Notes: generated by a model not told the origin, from the sequence alone. DNA of 61,042 nt from Actinomadura meyerae (GCF_900188445.1 NZ_FZOR01000048.1:1-61042), one strand, 5' to 3'. Positions 6,893 to 16,148 are shown, numbered from the stretch's first letter. Numbers and translations are program-made.

Positions 6893-8203
6893 ATGCTTAC
6901 GGTCGTCGGCCGCGATGGTTCGCCGCTTTCCGGCGCGGCCGTGGCGGCTTTGGAGAGTGCCGCGCTGGTGGTGGGTGAAGCTCGCCTGCTCGACGGTCTG
7001 CCATTGCCGCCGGGCGCGCGCACGGTGGCCGCCGACGACGTGGCCGGGGCCTTGCGGGAGCTCCTGGAGGAGGCCGACGCCGCCGACCAGGACGTCGTGC
7101 TGGTCGTGGACGGGGATCCGGGGTACTTCGGCATTGTCCGCGAACTCCTCGAACAGGGGTACGCGCCTGAGGCCATCCCCGCGACGCCGCTGGTGGCGCG
7201 GGCTTTCGCTCAGGCGGGGCTGCCGTGGGAGGACGCCGTCGTGGTCTCCGCCAGGGACGGGCACCTCAGGCAGGCGGTGAACGCGTGCCGCGCCCACCCG
7301 AAGGTGGCCGTGCTGACCGGGCCCGGTGCGGGGCCTGCGGAACTGGCGCGCGCGCTCTTCCCGGTGACGCCTCGTTCGTTCGTAGTCTGCGAGGACCTGG
7401 GCGGGCCCGGGGAGCGGGTCGTGTACGTCCGTCCGGCGGAGGCCACCACTCGTCCCTGGAACAGCCCTGACGTGGTGCTCGTCCTGGACAACCGGCATGC
7501 CCTGGGGGAGACGACCTGGATCACCGGACCTCCGCGCACCCCCGCCGGGTGGGCGCTGCCCGCTGACGCCTTCGGTGGTGGGGTTGGTGAAGGGGCCGGT
7601 GATAAGGCCGGCCTGAGCCCGGAGGTACGGGCGTTCGTCCTGGCGAAGCTCGGTCCTGGCATCGGCGACATGGTGTGGGACGTGGAGTCGGGAGACGGCT
7701 CGGTGGGCATCGAGTGCGCGCGCTTCGGCGCCGCCGTGGTCGCGCTTGACCGCGACTACGCGGCGAGCGACCGCGTCCGGCGGAACGTGCGCCTGCACGG
7801 GGTCAAGGTGGCGATGGCGTCCGGGGACGTCCGGTCCGCCGCCGGCCACCTGCCCCGGCCCGACGCCGTGTTCCTCGGGCCGGGCGTGCTCTCCGGGCAG
7901 GCCGTGGCGGAGGCCGTCCGGGTGTGCGCCGAGCTCAGGCCGTCCCGCCTCGTCGCCGTTCCCGCGCTCGGCGACGTTCAGGTCATACTGGACACCCTGG
8001 GCGAGCACGGCTTCACCTCCGGCGCCGTCCAGCTCCAGGCGGCCCGGCTGACCCCACCCGAGCGGCCGGGAGAACCGGTGGCCGTCGTCTGGGGGGAGCG
8101 GGACGCCCCGGCCCCGGCGCGGCGGGCGCCCCGGACGGACCGTCCCATCGAGACGATCCCCGCTCCGCCCGACGAGCCGGACATACCGCCCGGCGTGCCG
8201 TGA
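6893..8203 (+). CDS. cobL: Precorrin-6Y C5,15-methyltransferase (decarboxylating), fused CbiE-CbiT type
   Basis: 436 residues. The N-terminal two-thirds is a corrin methyltransferase of the CbiE type (VVLVVDGDPGYFGIVREL; GPGAGPAELARALFP), and from about residue 245 a CbiT-type Rossmann methyltransferase follows (LAKLGPGIGDMVWDVESGDG). The enzyme adds methyls at C5 and C15 and removes the C12 acetate carboxyl in cobalamin synthesis. Two glycine-rich SAM motifs are unusual: the N-terminal GIG is VVGRDG and the CbiT loop reads DVESGDGSVG where Gly-rich xGxGxG is normal. A Pro-rich tail of about 35 residues follows the domain. cobH follows 53 bases downstream. Confidence 0.92.
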   Translation: MLTVVGRDGSPLSGAAVAALESAALVVGEARLLDGLPLPPGARTVAADDVAGALRELLEEADAADQDVVLVVDGDPGYFGIVRELLEQGYAPEAIPATPLVARAFAQAGLPWEDAVVVSARDGHLRQAVNACRAHPKVAVLTGPGAGPAELARALFPVTPRSFVVCEDLGGPGERVVYVRPAEATTRPWNSPDVVLVLDNRHALGETTWITGPPRTPAGWALPADAFGGGVGEGAGDKAGLSPEVRAFVLAKLGPGIGDMVWDVESGDGSVGIECARFGAAVVALDRDYAASDRVRRNVRLHGVKVAMASGDVRSAAGHLPRPDAVFLGPGVLSGQAVAEAVRVCAELRPSRLVAVPALGDVQVILDTLGEHGFTSGAVQLQAARLTPPERPGEPVAVVWGERDAPAPARRAPRTDRPIETIPAPPDEPDIPPGVP

Positions 8204-8256
8204 CACCCTGGTAGCCCCGTCCGGAAGCAGGCATCCGGAGCACTGGAGGAGCGCAG

Positions 8257-8853
8257 TTGACCGTCCGTCAGCCCCACCCGATCGAGGTCCGGTCGTACGA
8301 GATCCTGCGGTCCCGGGTCGACCTGTCCCCGATGCCGCCGCTGTGGCGCGCCGTCGCCGAGCGGGTGATCCACGCCACCGCCGACCTGGAGTACGCGGTG
8401 GACCTGCTGACCAGCGAGGAGCACCTCGCCCGCGGGTGGGCGGCGCTGCGCGGCGGGGCGCCGATCGTCACCGACGAGGGCATGGTGGCCGCCGGGATCA
8501 CCGCGCGCGAGACGGTCTGCCACGCCGCCGACCAGGCCGCCCTCCGGATGGCCCGCGCCGCCGGCATCCCGCGCTCGGCCGCGGCCGTCCGGCTGTCCTA
8601 CTCCGAGGTCGGCCCGGGCGCGGTCTGGGTGGTCGGCTCCGCCCCCGAGGCGATCTTCGAGATCATCGCCCGGCGGGTCGATCCGGCGCTGGTCATCGGC
8701 ATGCCGGTCGGGTTCGTCGGCGCCTGCGAGGCCAAGGAGGCGCTGCGCGCCAGCGGGCTGCCGCAGCTCAGCAACGTCTCGGAGAAGGGCGGCTCCGCGG
8801 TCGCGGCGGCCGCCGTCAACGCCCTGCTCTACCACGAGGCGGCGCGCGCATGA
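8257..8853 (+). CDS. cobH: Precorrin-8X methylmutase
   Basis: 198 residues, normal for CobH/CbiC, which moves the C11 methyl to C12 to make hydrogenobyrinate (or its cobalt form). The signature RVIHATAD carries the catalytic His (residue 39), and GMPVGFVGACEAKEAL is the substrate-cradling segment. Start is TTG at 8257, chosen because GGAGGAG lies six bases upstream and the family begins here. It overlaps cobC by 4 bases (ATGA). Confidence 0.95.
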   Translation: MTVRQPHPIEVRSYEILRSRVDLSPMPPLWRAVAERVIHATADLEYAVDLLTSEEHLARGWAALRGGAPIVTDEGMVAAGITARETVCHAADQAALRMARAAGIPRSAAAVRLSYSEVGPGAVWVVGSAPEAIFEIIARRVDPALVIGMPVGFVGACEAKEALRASGLPQLSNVSEKGGSAVAAAAVNALLYHEAARA

Positions 8854-9875
8854 GCGCCGCGTACGAGGTCGATCTGCGCCACCACGGCGACGCGGAGATC
8901 GGCGGCGGGCTCGCCGACTTCGCCGTCAACGTCCGCACGGGCATGCCCCCCGAATGGCTGGCCGAGCGCATCCGCGCGTCCGTCGCGGACCTCGCCGCCT
9001 ACCCCGACCCGCGCCCGGCCCGCCGGGCCGTCGCGCGGCGGCACGGCAGGTCCGTCGAGGAGGTGCTGCTCACCGCCGGTGCCGCGGAGGCGTTCGTGCT
9101 GCTCGCGCGGGTCCTCGCGCCCCGCCGGGCGGTGGTGGTGCACCCGCAGTTCACCGAGCCCGAGGCCGCGCTGCGGGCCGCCGGGCACGAGGTGGAGCGG
9201 GTCATCCTCAGCAAGGACTTCGTCCTCGACCCCGGGCTCGTCCCCGAGGACGCCGACCTCGTGGTGGTCGGCAACCCCACCAACCCCACGTCGGTCCTGC
9301 ACCCGGCGGACGCCGTCGCCGCGCTCGCCAGGCCCGGCCGGACGGTCGTCGTCGACGAGGCGTTCATGGACGTCGTCCCGGGCGAACCCGAGTCCCTCGC
9401 AAGCCGGCTCCCCACCGGGGTCGTGGTCATCCGGTCCCTGACCAAGACGTGGGGGCTCGCCGGGCTCCGCGCGGGCTACGTCCTGGCCGACCCCCACCTG
9501 GTGGGACGGCTCGCAGAAGCGCAGCCGCTCTGGGCCGTGTCCACCCCCGCACTCGTCGCCGTCGAAGCCTGCTCGTCGCCGGAGGCCGTCGCCGAGGCCG
9601 AGGCATGGGCCGTCCAGCTCGGTGCGGAACGCGACAGGCTGGCCGCTGAGCTGACCGGACGCGGCCTGTACGTCGTCCCCGAAGCGCGCGCGTCGTTCCT
9701 GTGCCTGTGCGTGCCGGACGCCCTCGGCATCAGAGCGCTCCTCAGGCAGCGCGGCTACGCGGTGAGGCGCGGTGACACCTTCCCTGGGCTCGGCTCCGAC
9801 TGGCTGCGCATCGCCGTCCGCGACCGTCCGGCCAACGACCGGCTGCTCGGCGTGCTCGGCGAGCTCGGCATATGA
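8850..9875 (+). CDS. cobC: PLP-dependent aminotransferase-fold protein, CobC (Rv2231c type), threonine-phosphate decarboxylase-like
   Basis: 341 residues of a class I/II aminotransferase fold. The pyridoxal-phosphate lysine is in SLTKTWGLAGLRAGY, and VVGNPTNPTSVLHP is the Asn-containing cofactor segment. In cobalamin synthesis this family decarboxylates threonine phosphate to (R)-1-amino-2-propanol phosphate, the linker to the nucleotide loop. It is shorter than the histidinol-phosphate aminotransferases it resembles. The ATG at 8850 overlaps the cobH stop, and its own stop overlaps a possible upstream start of cobT. Confidence 0.9.
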   Translation: MSAAYEVDLRHHGDAEIGGGLADFAVNVRTGMPPEWLAERIRASVADLAAYPDPRPARRAVARRHGRSVEEVLLTAGAAEAFVLLARVLAPRRAVVVHPQFTEPEAALRAAGHEVERVILSKDFVLDPGLVPEDADLVVVGNPTNPTSVLHPADAVAALARPGRTVVVDEAFMDVVPGEPESLASRLPTGVVVIRSLTKTWGLAGLRAGYVLADPHLVGRLAEAQPLWAVSTPALVAVEACSSPEAVAEAEAWAVQLGAERDRLAAELTGRGLYVVPEARASFLCLCVPDALGIRALLRQRGYAVRRGDTFPGLGSDWLRIAVRDRPANDRLLGVLGELGI

Positions 9876-9892
9876 CCGCCGGACACCGCCAA

Positions 9893-9937
9893 GAGCACGG
9901 AGAGCACAGAGAGCACAGAGAGCACGGAAAGCACGAA
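9893..9937. repeat. Five imperfect 9-nt tandem repeats before cobT
   Basis: GAGCACGGA, GAGCACAGA, GAGCACAGA, GAGCACGGA and AAGCACGAA run head to tail. If cobT were read from 9872 they would encode a His/Glu/Arg-rich N-terminal extension foreign to the family; more likely they are a leader sequence. Copy number may differ between strains. Confidence 0.9.
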
Positions 9938-9955
9938 GAACGCAGAGAGGACGCC

Positions 9956-11065
9956 GTGGATCTGATCGACGAGACCGTCGCCGCCATCGCCCCGCTGGAC
10001 GAGGCGGCCATCCGGGACGCCCGCGACCACCAGGCGCGGCTGACCAAGCCGCCCGGGTCGCTCGGCGTCCTGGAGGAGGTGTCGGTCAGGCTCGCCGGGC
10101 TGGCGGGGCGGTGCCCGCCGCCGCTGCCCGAGCCCGCCGCCGTCGCGGTGTTCGCCGCCGACCACGGCGTCCACGCGCAGGGCGTCACCCCGTGGCCGCA
10201 GGAGGTCACCGCGCAGATGGTGGCCAACTTCCTGGCCGGCGGCGCCGTCGTCAACGCGTTCGCCGCCCAGGTCGGCGCCGGCGTCAGCGTGGTCGACGTG
10301 GGCGTCGCCGCCGAGCTGGACGCCGCCCCCGGCCTGCTCCGCCGCAAGATCGCCCCCGGCACCGCCGACATGACGGCCGGGCCCGCGATGACCCCCGAGC
10401 AGACCCGCCGCGCCGTCGAGACCGGCATCACCGTGGCCCGCGAGCTGGCCGCCGGGGGCGCGAGGTGCCTGATCACCGGGGACATGGGGATCGCCAACAC
10501 CACCGCGTCCGCCGCGCTGATCGCCGCGTTCACCGGCCTCCCGCCGGAGGACGTCACCGGCCGCGGCACCGGCATCGACGACGCCACCCACGCGCGCAAG
10601 GTCGCGGTCGTCCGCGCCGCCCTCGACCGCCACGGCCTCGCGCCCGGCCACGGCACGGCGCCGCTGGACGTCCTCGCGGCCGTCGGCGGGCTGGAGCACG
10701 CCGCGCTCGCCGGATTCGTCCTCGGCGCGGCCGCGCTGCGCGTCCCGGTCGTCCTGGACGGGGTGATCGCGGGCGCCGCCGCGCTGGCCGCCGCCGCGCT
10801 GTGCCCGGACGCCCTCGGCGGGTGCGTCGCCGGGCACCGCTCGGCCGAGCCCGGCCACGCCGCCGCCGTCGCCGCCCTCGGCCTGCGGCCGCTGGTCGAC
10901 CTGGAGCTGAGGCTCGGCGAGGGAACCGGCGCCCTGCTGGCGTTGCCGCTGGTCCAGGGCGCGGTGCGGGTCCTGCACGAGGTCGCCACGTTCGACTCGG
11001 CGGGCGTCAGCGAGAAGCCCGGCGCGGCCGGGGACGGCGCCCCCGGCGGGCCCGCCCCGGCGTGA
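9956..11065 (+). CDS. cobT: Nicotinate-nucleotide--dimethylbenzimidazole phosphoribosyltransferase
   Basis: 369 residues from GTG 9956, which follows AGAGAGG by five bases and gives the normal N-terminus VDLIDETVAAI. CobT makes alpha-ribazole phosphate from dimethylbenzimidazole and nicotinate mononucleotide, activating the lower ligand of cobalamin. Visible motifs are KPPGSLGVLEE, VFAADHGVHAQGVTPWPQEV, ITGDMGIANTTASAA, GRGTGIDD and the catalytic-Glu segment LRLGEGTGA. The Pro/Gly-rich tail after about residue 350 is extra. An alternative ATG at 9872 overlaps the cobC stop and would add 28 repeat-encoded residues. Confidence 0.95.
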   Translation: MDLIDETVAAIAPLDEAAIRDARDHQARLTKPPGSLGVLEEVSVRLAGLAGRCPPPLPEPAAVAVFAADHGVHAQGVTPWPQEVTAQMVANFLAGGAVVNAFAAQVGAGVSVVDVGVAAELDAAPGLLRRKIAPGTADMTAGPAMTPEQTRRAVETGITVARELAAGGARCLITGDMGIANTTASAALIAAFTGLPPEDVTGRGTGIDDATHARKVAVVRAALDRHGLAPGHGTAPLDVLAAVGGLEHAALAGFVLGAAALRVPVVLDGVIAGAAALAAAALCPDALGGCVAGHRSAEPGHAAAVAALGLRPLVDLELRLGEGTGALLALPLVQGAVRVLHEVATFDSAGVSEKPGAAGDGAPGGPAPA

Positions 11066-11135
11066 TCAACGGTTGAGTCACGCTCGGCTATCGACTGGGC
11101 GGAGCCCCTCTGCATGGACTCCATATCCCGAGTAC

Positions 11136-11150
11136 CTTTGTTCCACAAAG
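11136..11150. promoter_or_regulatory. AT-rich operator-like palindrome CTTTGT-TCC-ACAAAG
   Basis: A perfect inverted repeat with 6-base arms in the 177-base gap between cobT and the siroheme/cobalamin methyltransferase gene. It stands out in a GC-rich region and sits about 95 bases upstream of the start, so it may bind a regulator. No known consensus is claimed. Confidence 0.45.
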
Positions 11151-11242
11151 AAACTTGCCGGTCACCGTCGTCCGCAAGCGTCCCGTACGTCGAACGAACC
11201 GCACGTCAGCCGACCACCGAACCCGACCGAGAGAACCATCCC

Positions 11243-12481
11243 GTGCCCCCGTACCTGCTAGGCCTGCGACTCGGCGGGCGACGCGTCCTCGTCGTCGGCG
11301 GGGGCCGGGTCGCCCAGCGCCGCGTGCCCGCGCTGCTGGACGCGGGCGCCGAGGTCGTCCTCGTGTCGCCGCACGTCACCGCCACCCTCGAAGGGCTCGC
11401 CGAACGCGGCCGGATCACCTGGCACCGGCGGCCCTACAAGCGCGGCGACTGCGCGGGCGCCTGGCTGGTGCAGGCCGTCACCGACGACGCGGCGGTCAAC
11501 GGGGACGTGGTCGCCGAGGCCGAGGCCAAGCGGATCTGGGCGGTCCGGGCCGACGACGCCGAGTCGTCCCCCGCCTGGACGCCCGCCAGCGGCCACGCGG
11601 GCGACGCGACCGTGGGCGTGCTGCTCGGCGGCGACCCCCGGCGCGCGGCGGGCATCCGCGACGCCGTGGTGGAGGGGCTCCGCGACGGCGCCCTGGAGTC
11701 CCGGCGGTCCCGCCGCAAGCCCGCCGGCGTCGCGCTCGTCGGCGGCGGGCCCGGCGACCCCGGCCTGATCACCGTGCGCGGCCGGCAGCTGCTCGCGATG
11801 GCCGACGTCGTCGTCACCGACCGGCTCGCCCCGGGCGGCCTGCTCGACGAGCTGGCCGCCGACGTCGAGGTGATCGACGCCGCGAAGATCCCCTACGGCC
11901 GGACCGTCACCCAGGACCGCATCAACGAGTACCTGGTCGAGCACGCCAGAGCGGGGCGCTTCGTCGTCCGGCTCAAGGGCGGCGACCCGTTCGTGTTCGG
12001 CCGCGGCGGCGAGGAGGCCCTGTACTGCGCCCGGCACGGCGTGCCCGTCACGGTCGTCCCGGGCATCACCAGCGCGGTCGCCGTGCCGTCCGCCGCGGGC
12101 ATCCCGGTCACCCACCGGGGCGTCTCGCAGGAGTTCCACGTCGTCTCCGCCCACGTCCCCCCGGACCACCCCGACTCCACCGTCGACTGGGCCGGGCTGG
12201 GGCGCGCGCAGGGCACGATCGTCCTGCTCATGGCGGTGGAGCGGATGGCGCTCATCGCATCCGCCCTCATGCGCTATGGTCGATCGTCCGACACGCCGGT
12301 GGCCGTGGTACAGGACGGCACGCTCCCCGGCCAGCGGACGCTGACGGCGACGCTGGGCACGGTGGCCGACGAGATGGCCGCCGCCGAGGTCAGGCCCCCG
12401 GCGATCGCGGTGGTCGGCGACGTGGTCACCGTGGCACGAGAGATCGACATGATTCGAGCGGACATGGGACGGGATCCGTGA
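11243..12481 (+). CDS. cobA: Fused precorrin-2 dehydrogenase / uroporphyrinogen-III C-methyltransferase
   Basis: 412 residues. Residues 1-150 form a Rossmann domain (RVLVVGGGRVAQRRVPALLD) as in the dehydrogenase part of CysG; from about 160 a SUMT domain follows with GGGPGDPGLITVRG, VRLKGGDPFVFGRGGEE and VVPGITSAVAVPSAAGIP. It therefore makes precorrin-2 by two SAM-dependent methylations and can oxidise it to sirohydrochlorin, feeding both cobalamin and siroheme. The GTG start at 11243 is chosen because the protein family begins near PPYLLGLRL; an ATG at 11114 would add residues without similarity. Its stop overlaps the next start (GTGA). Confidence 0.93.
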   Translation: MPPYLLGLRLGGRRVLVVGGGRVAQRRVPALLDAGAEVVLVSPHVTATLEGLAERGRITWHRRPYKRGDCAGAWLVQAVTDDAAVNGDVVAEAEAKRIWAVRADDAESSPAWTPASGHAGDATVGVLLGGDPRRAAGIRDAVVEGLRDGALESRRSRRKPAGVALVGGGPGDPGLITVRGRQLLAMADVVVTDRLAPGGLLDELAADVEVIDAAKIPYGRTVTQDRINEYLVEHARAGRFVVRLKGGDPFVFGRGGEEALYCARHGVPVTVVPGITSAVAVPSAAGIPVTHRGVSQEFHVVSAHVPPDHPDSTVDWAGLGRAQGTIVLLMAVERMALIASALMRYGRSSDTPVAVVQDGTLPGQRTLTATLGTVADEMAAAEVRPPAIAVVGDVVTVAREIDMIRADMGRDP

Positions 12482-14439
12482 CACCCCCCGCAGAGCGAAG
12501 CGCGGTCCACGACGAGAAGGCCGCCGGCCGGGGACGCGGAATCGAGGACTCCGCGCCCGACGGCGCCGTGCCCGAGAAGGACGCCGTGCCCGACGAGAAC
12601 GCCCCCGAGACCCCCGCCTCCGAGACCCCCGCAGCCGAGCCCGCCGCAGCCGAAGCCGCCGAGCCCGCCGCCGAGCCGGAGCGGGCGGCCCCGCCCGCCC
12701 GGCCGAGGGGCGCCGGCCGCCGCCGCGCCGCCCGCACCGGCGGCGGGACGGTCCGGCAGGGCGAGCTGATCCGCGCCCTGACCGCGCTCCGCGACCAGCT
12801 CGGCGCGTTCGACCTGCTGCTGGACGTCCCCGGCGTCGAGGAGGCCCGCGAGGCCCGCGACGAGCTGCGCGGCCAGCTGGAGGACTACGTCCTCCCGCGC
12901 ATCCAGGCCGCCGGCGCGCCGATGCTCGTGGTCCTCGGCGGATCGACGGGCGCCGGCAAGTCCACCCTGGTCAACACGCTCGTCGGTGCCCGCGTGAGCG
13001 CCACCGGCGTGCTCCGCCCGACCACCAGCAGCCCCATCCTCGTCTGCCACCCCGACCACACCGAGTGGTTCATGGAGGGGCCGATGCTGCCCGGCATGGG
13101 ACGCGTCCGCGGCCCCGCGCCCGACGCCATCGCCGGCGACCAGCTCGTCGTCATCGGCAGCGACGTCCTGCCGCCCGGCCTCGCCCTCCTCGACAGCCCC
13201 GACTTCGACTCCGTCTTCGAGGACCACTACGAGTTCGCCACCAAGCTGATGGCCGCCGCCGACCTGTGGCTGTGCGTCACCACCGCCGCCCGGTACGCCG
13301 ACGCCCAGGTGTGGCAGATGCTCCAGCGCGCCAAGGAGAACGGCGCGACCATCGGCGTCGTCCTGTCCCGGGTCCCCGACGGCGCCGGCGCCGAGGTCGT
13401 CGAGCACTTCGGCGAGATGCTGGACGAGCACGAGGTCGGCGACGCGCAGCGCTTCACCATCCCCGAGACCCGCGTCGAGAACAGCCGGCTCCCCGAGGAG
13501 ACCGTCGAGGACATCCGCGCCTGGCTGACCGGCGTCGCCGAGGACGCCGAGGACCGCGAGATCGTCATCAGCGACACCCTCGCCGCCGTCCTGGACAGCC
13601 TCCGCACCCGCGTCCCCGAGGTCGCCCGGCAGGTCGAGGCGCAGGTCGAGCAGCGCGCCGAGCTGGCCCGCGAGGTCGAGGCCGGCTACGGCACCGCCCT
13701 CGCCGAGCTGGACGAGGCCACCCGCAACGGCTCCCTGCTGCGCGGTGAGGTCCTCGCCCGCTGGCAGGACTTCGCCGGCACCGGCGACCTGCTGAAGGCC
13801 CTGCACGTCCAGCGGTCCCGGCGCGGCCGGGGCGCGGGCCGCCGGGCGGGGCGGCGCAGCCCGGCCCGGGTCCGCGCGCTCAAGGCCGCGCTGCGCGGCG
13901 GGCTCGAATCGCTGATCATGGCGTCCGCCGAGCACGGCGCGGAGCAGGTCCTCGCCCGCTGGCGCGACCACCCCGCGGGACGGCAGGTCCTCGCCGGGAC
14001 CGACGCCGACCTCGCGCACGTCTCCCCGGAGCTGTCGCGGCGCGTCACCCGGGCCGTCAGCTCCTGGCAGGACCATGTCCAGGAGCTGATCCGCACCGAG
14101 GGCGTCACCAAGCGCTCGGTCGCCAAGCTGGTCTCGTTCGACACCGAGGCCGTCTCGCTCGTCCTGATGATCGGCCTGCTCGGCTACGGCACGTCCGACG
14201 TCGCCGTCGAGGGCGGCAACAGCGCCGTCCCGCAGCGGCTGCTGAAGGCGCTGTTCGGCGCCGAGTCGCTGCGCGGCATGGGCGCCAAGGCCCGCGCCGA
14301 CCTGCGCAGCCGCATCGGGATGCTGTTCGACGAGGAGGCCATCAGGTTCGGGCAGGTGCTCGACTCCGCGGGCATCCCCGACGAGACCGTCCCCGTCCAG
14401 CTGTACCAGGCCACCTACAACCTCGAGGTTGCCCGATGA
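12478..14439 (+). CDS. Dynamin-like GTPase, first of a coupled pair
   Basis: 653 residues. An acidic, Pro/Ala-rich N-terminus (1-80) precedes a GTPase domain with P-loop GGSTGAGKST (about 155-164), switch threonine in RPTTSS and G3 motif DSPD. The expected NKxD motif is not obvious (LSRVPD stands there). The C-terminal half is helical with one hydrophobic stretch (VSLVLMIGLLGYG). With the next gene it resembles in arrangement the Streptomyces DynA/DynB pair of bacterial dynamins that stabilise sporulation septa; that assignment is inference. It overlaps genes on both sides by 4 bases, joining it to the cobalamin methyltransferase gene. Confidence 0.85.
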   Translation: MTPPAERSAVHDEKAAGRGRGIEDSAPDGAVPEKDAVPDENAPETPASETPAAEPAAAEAAEPAAEPERAAPPARPRGAGRRRAARTGGGTVRQGELIRALTALRDQLGAFDLLLDVPGVEEAREARDELRGQLEDYVLPRIQAAGAPMLVVLGGSTGAGKSTLVNTLVGARVSATGVLRPTTSSPILVCHPDHTEWFMEGPMLPGMGRVRGPAPDAIAGDQLVVIGSDVLPPGLALLDSPDFDSVFEDHYEFATKLMAAADLWLCVTTAARYADAQVWQMLQRAKENGATIGVVLSRVPDGAGAEVVEHFGEMLDEHEVGDAQRFTIPETRVENSRLPEETVEDIRAWLTGVAEDAEDREIVISDTLAAVLDSLRTRVPEVARQVEAQVEQRAELAREVEAGYGTALAELDEATRNGSLLRGEVLARWQDFAGTGDLLKALHVQRSRRGRGAGRRAGRRSPARVRALKAALRGGLESLIMASAEHGAEQVLARWRDHPAGRQVLAGTDADLAHVSPELSRRVTRAVSSWQDHVQELIRTEGVTKRSVAKLVSFDTEAVSLVLMIGLLGYGTSDVAVEGGNSAVPQRLLKALFGAESLRGMGAKARADLRSRIGMLFDEEAIRFGQVLDSAGIPDETVPVQLYQATYNLEVAR

Positions 14440-16148
14440 CCACCTCGGCCATCCCCGCGAACTCGCCGGCCGGCACCGGCGGGATCCCGCTCGCCGGCGC
14501 GACCGGGCCGGCCCCCGACGCCCCCGCCCCCGCCGGGCCGCCCGCGCTGGTGGACCGGCTCAACGCCCTCGACCGGCTCGTCGAGGCCGGGTACGGGCGG
14601 CTCGAGCAGCCCGTCCTGGACGACGCGGGCGCGCTGCTCGACCGGGCCGGGCAGCGGCTGCGGCTGTCCGGCGACCACACCGTCGTCACCCTCGCCGGCG
14701 GCACCGGCAGCGGCAAGTCGTCCCTGTTCAACGCGATCTGCGGGCTCGAGCTGTCGCCCACCGGCATGCGCCGCCCGATGACGTCCAAGGCCCACTCCTG
14801 CGTCTGGGGGCTGGACGGCGCCGGGCCGCTGCTCGACTGGCTCGACGTCGACAAGCGGCACCGCTACGCCCGCGCCAGCGCCCTCGACCTGGAGCGCGCC
14901 GACGCCGGGCTGCAGGGCCTCGTGCTGATCGACCTGCCCGACCACGACTCCATCCAGGCCGTCCACCGCGCCGAGGTCGACCGGTTCGTCACCATCGCCG
15001 ACCTGCTGGTCTGGGTCGTCGACCCGCAGAAGTACGCCGACGCCGCCCTGCACCGCAACTACATCGTCCCGTTCGCCCGGCACACCGGCGTCACCCTGAT
15101 CGTGCTCAACCAGGTCGACCGGCTCGCCCCGCACGAGATCGACGACTGCGTCGCCGACCTGCGCCGCCTGCTGGAGGCCGAGGGCCTCGCCGACCCGCGC
15201 ATCGTGACCACGTCGGCGGTCGCGCCCGACGGCGTGCACGGGTTCCGGGACGTCCTGATCGACACCGTCGCCGCCCGCCGCGCCCGCACCGAACGGCTGT
15301 CCGCCGACGTCGACCGGGTCGCCGAGCGGTTCACCGCCTACCGCTTCGACGCCGAGCCGCCGACCACCGTCGACGAGGGCCGCCGCAACGAGCTGATCCA
15401 GGCCTTCACCGACGCCGCCGGCGCGCCCGCCGTCGCCGAGGCCATGGAGAGCGCTTACGAGCTGCGCGCCGCCGACTTCGTCGGCTGGCCCGTCAGCGCC
15501 ATGATCGCCCGGCTGCGGTCCGACCCGCTGCGCCGGATGCGGCTCACCGAGCTGCGCGAGGAGCTCCGCAACGCCTTCACCGGCCCGGTCGGCGCCCAGC
15601 AGGGCGACGTCGATAACGCGCTGCAGGGCGTCACCGAGGGCATCACCCCCCAGCTCCCCACCCACTGGGGGCGCTCCGTCCGGGCCGCGGCCCGCGCCCG
15701 CGCCACCGAGATCCCCGAGGCGCTCGGCGAGTCGCTGAAGGCGGCCCTGCCCACCTTCAACACGGTGCCGCGCTGGTGGTGGCTGGTGAAGACCTGGCAG
15801 TACTTCCTGATCCTGGTCGCCGTCCTCAGCGTCGTCTGGATCGGCTTCCTCGTCGCCTACGGCCTGCTCGGCGCGGGCGGGGACGACCCGTCCGGCCTGA
15901 TCGGCCAGGCGGGCCTGATCCCCTACGTGGCCGTCCTGGTCGTGTGCACGCTCGGCATGGGCTGGCTCACGGCGTCCGCCTGCCGCAACCTGGTCGCGCT
16001 GTCGTCCGCCAAACACGGCGAGAAGATGGAGCACCACATGCGCCAGGGCATCGAGGCCGTCGCGTTCGAGAAGGTCATCGAGCCCATCGAGGACGACCTG
16101 GAGGTCTACGCCCGCTTCCGCAAGGACGTGGACGTCGCGCTCGGCTGA
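14436..16148 (+). CDS. Membrane-anchored dynamin-like/YfjP-type GTPase, second of the pair
   Basis: 570 residues with all GTPase motifs: P-loop GGTGSGKSS (about 87-95), RRPMTS, G3 DLPDHDS and G4 NQVD. Two membrane segments lie at about 455-478 (YFLILVAVLSVVWIGFLV) and 495-517, separated by a short Gly/Asp loop, followed by a helical tail. Such a two-helix hairpin after a helical stalk is the paddle of bacterial dynamin-like proteins. Start ATG overlaps the stop of the first GTPase, so the two are made together and probably form a hetero-oligomer at the membrane, possibly at division septa. Confidence 0.87.
   Translation: MTTSAIPANSPAGTGGIPLAGATGPAPDAPAPAGPPALVDRLNALDRLVEAGYGRLEQPVLDDAGALLDRAGQRLRLSGDHTVVTLAGGTGSGKSSLFNAICGLELSPTGMRRPMTSKAHSCVWGLDGAGPLLDWLDVDKRHRYARASALDLERADAGLQGLVLIDLPDHDSIQAVHRAEVDRFVTIADLLVWVVDPQKYADAALHRNYIVPFARHTGVTLIVLNQVDRLAPHEIDDCVADLRRLLEAEGLADPRIVTTSAVAPDGVHGFRDVLIDTVAARRARTERLSADVDRVAERFTAYRFDAEPPTTVDEGRRNELIQAFTDAAGAPAVAEAMESAYELRAADFVGWPVSAMIARLRSDPLRRMRLTELREELRNAFTGPVGAQQGDVDNALQGVTEGITPQLPTHWGRSVRAAARARATEIPEALGESLKAALPTFNTVPRWWWLVKTWQYFLILVAVLSVVWIGFLVAYGLLGAGGDDPSGLIGQAGLIPYVAVLVVCTLGMGWLTASACRNLVALSSAKHGEKMEHHMRQGIEAVAFEKVIEPIEDDLEVYARFRKDVDVALG

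Noticed and set aside
12274..14076. 600-codon minus-strand frame opposite the first GTPase
   Set aside because: No domain, biased composition, and it would end inside the methyltransferase gene.
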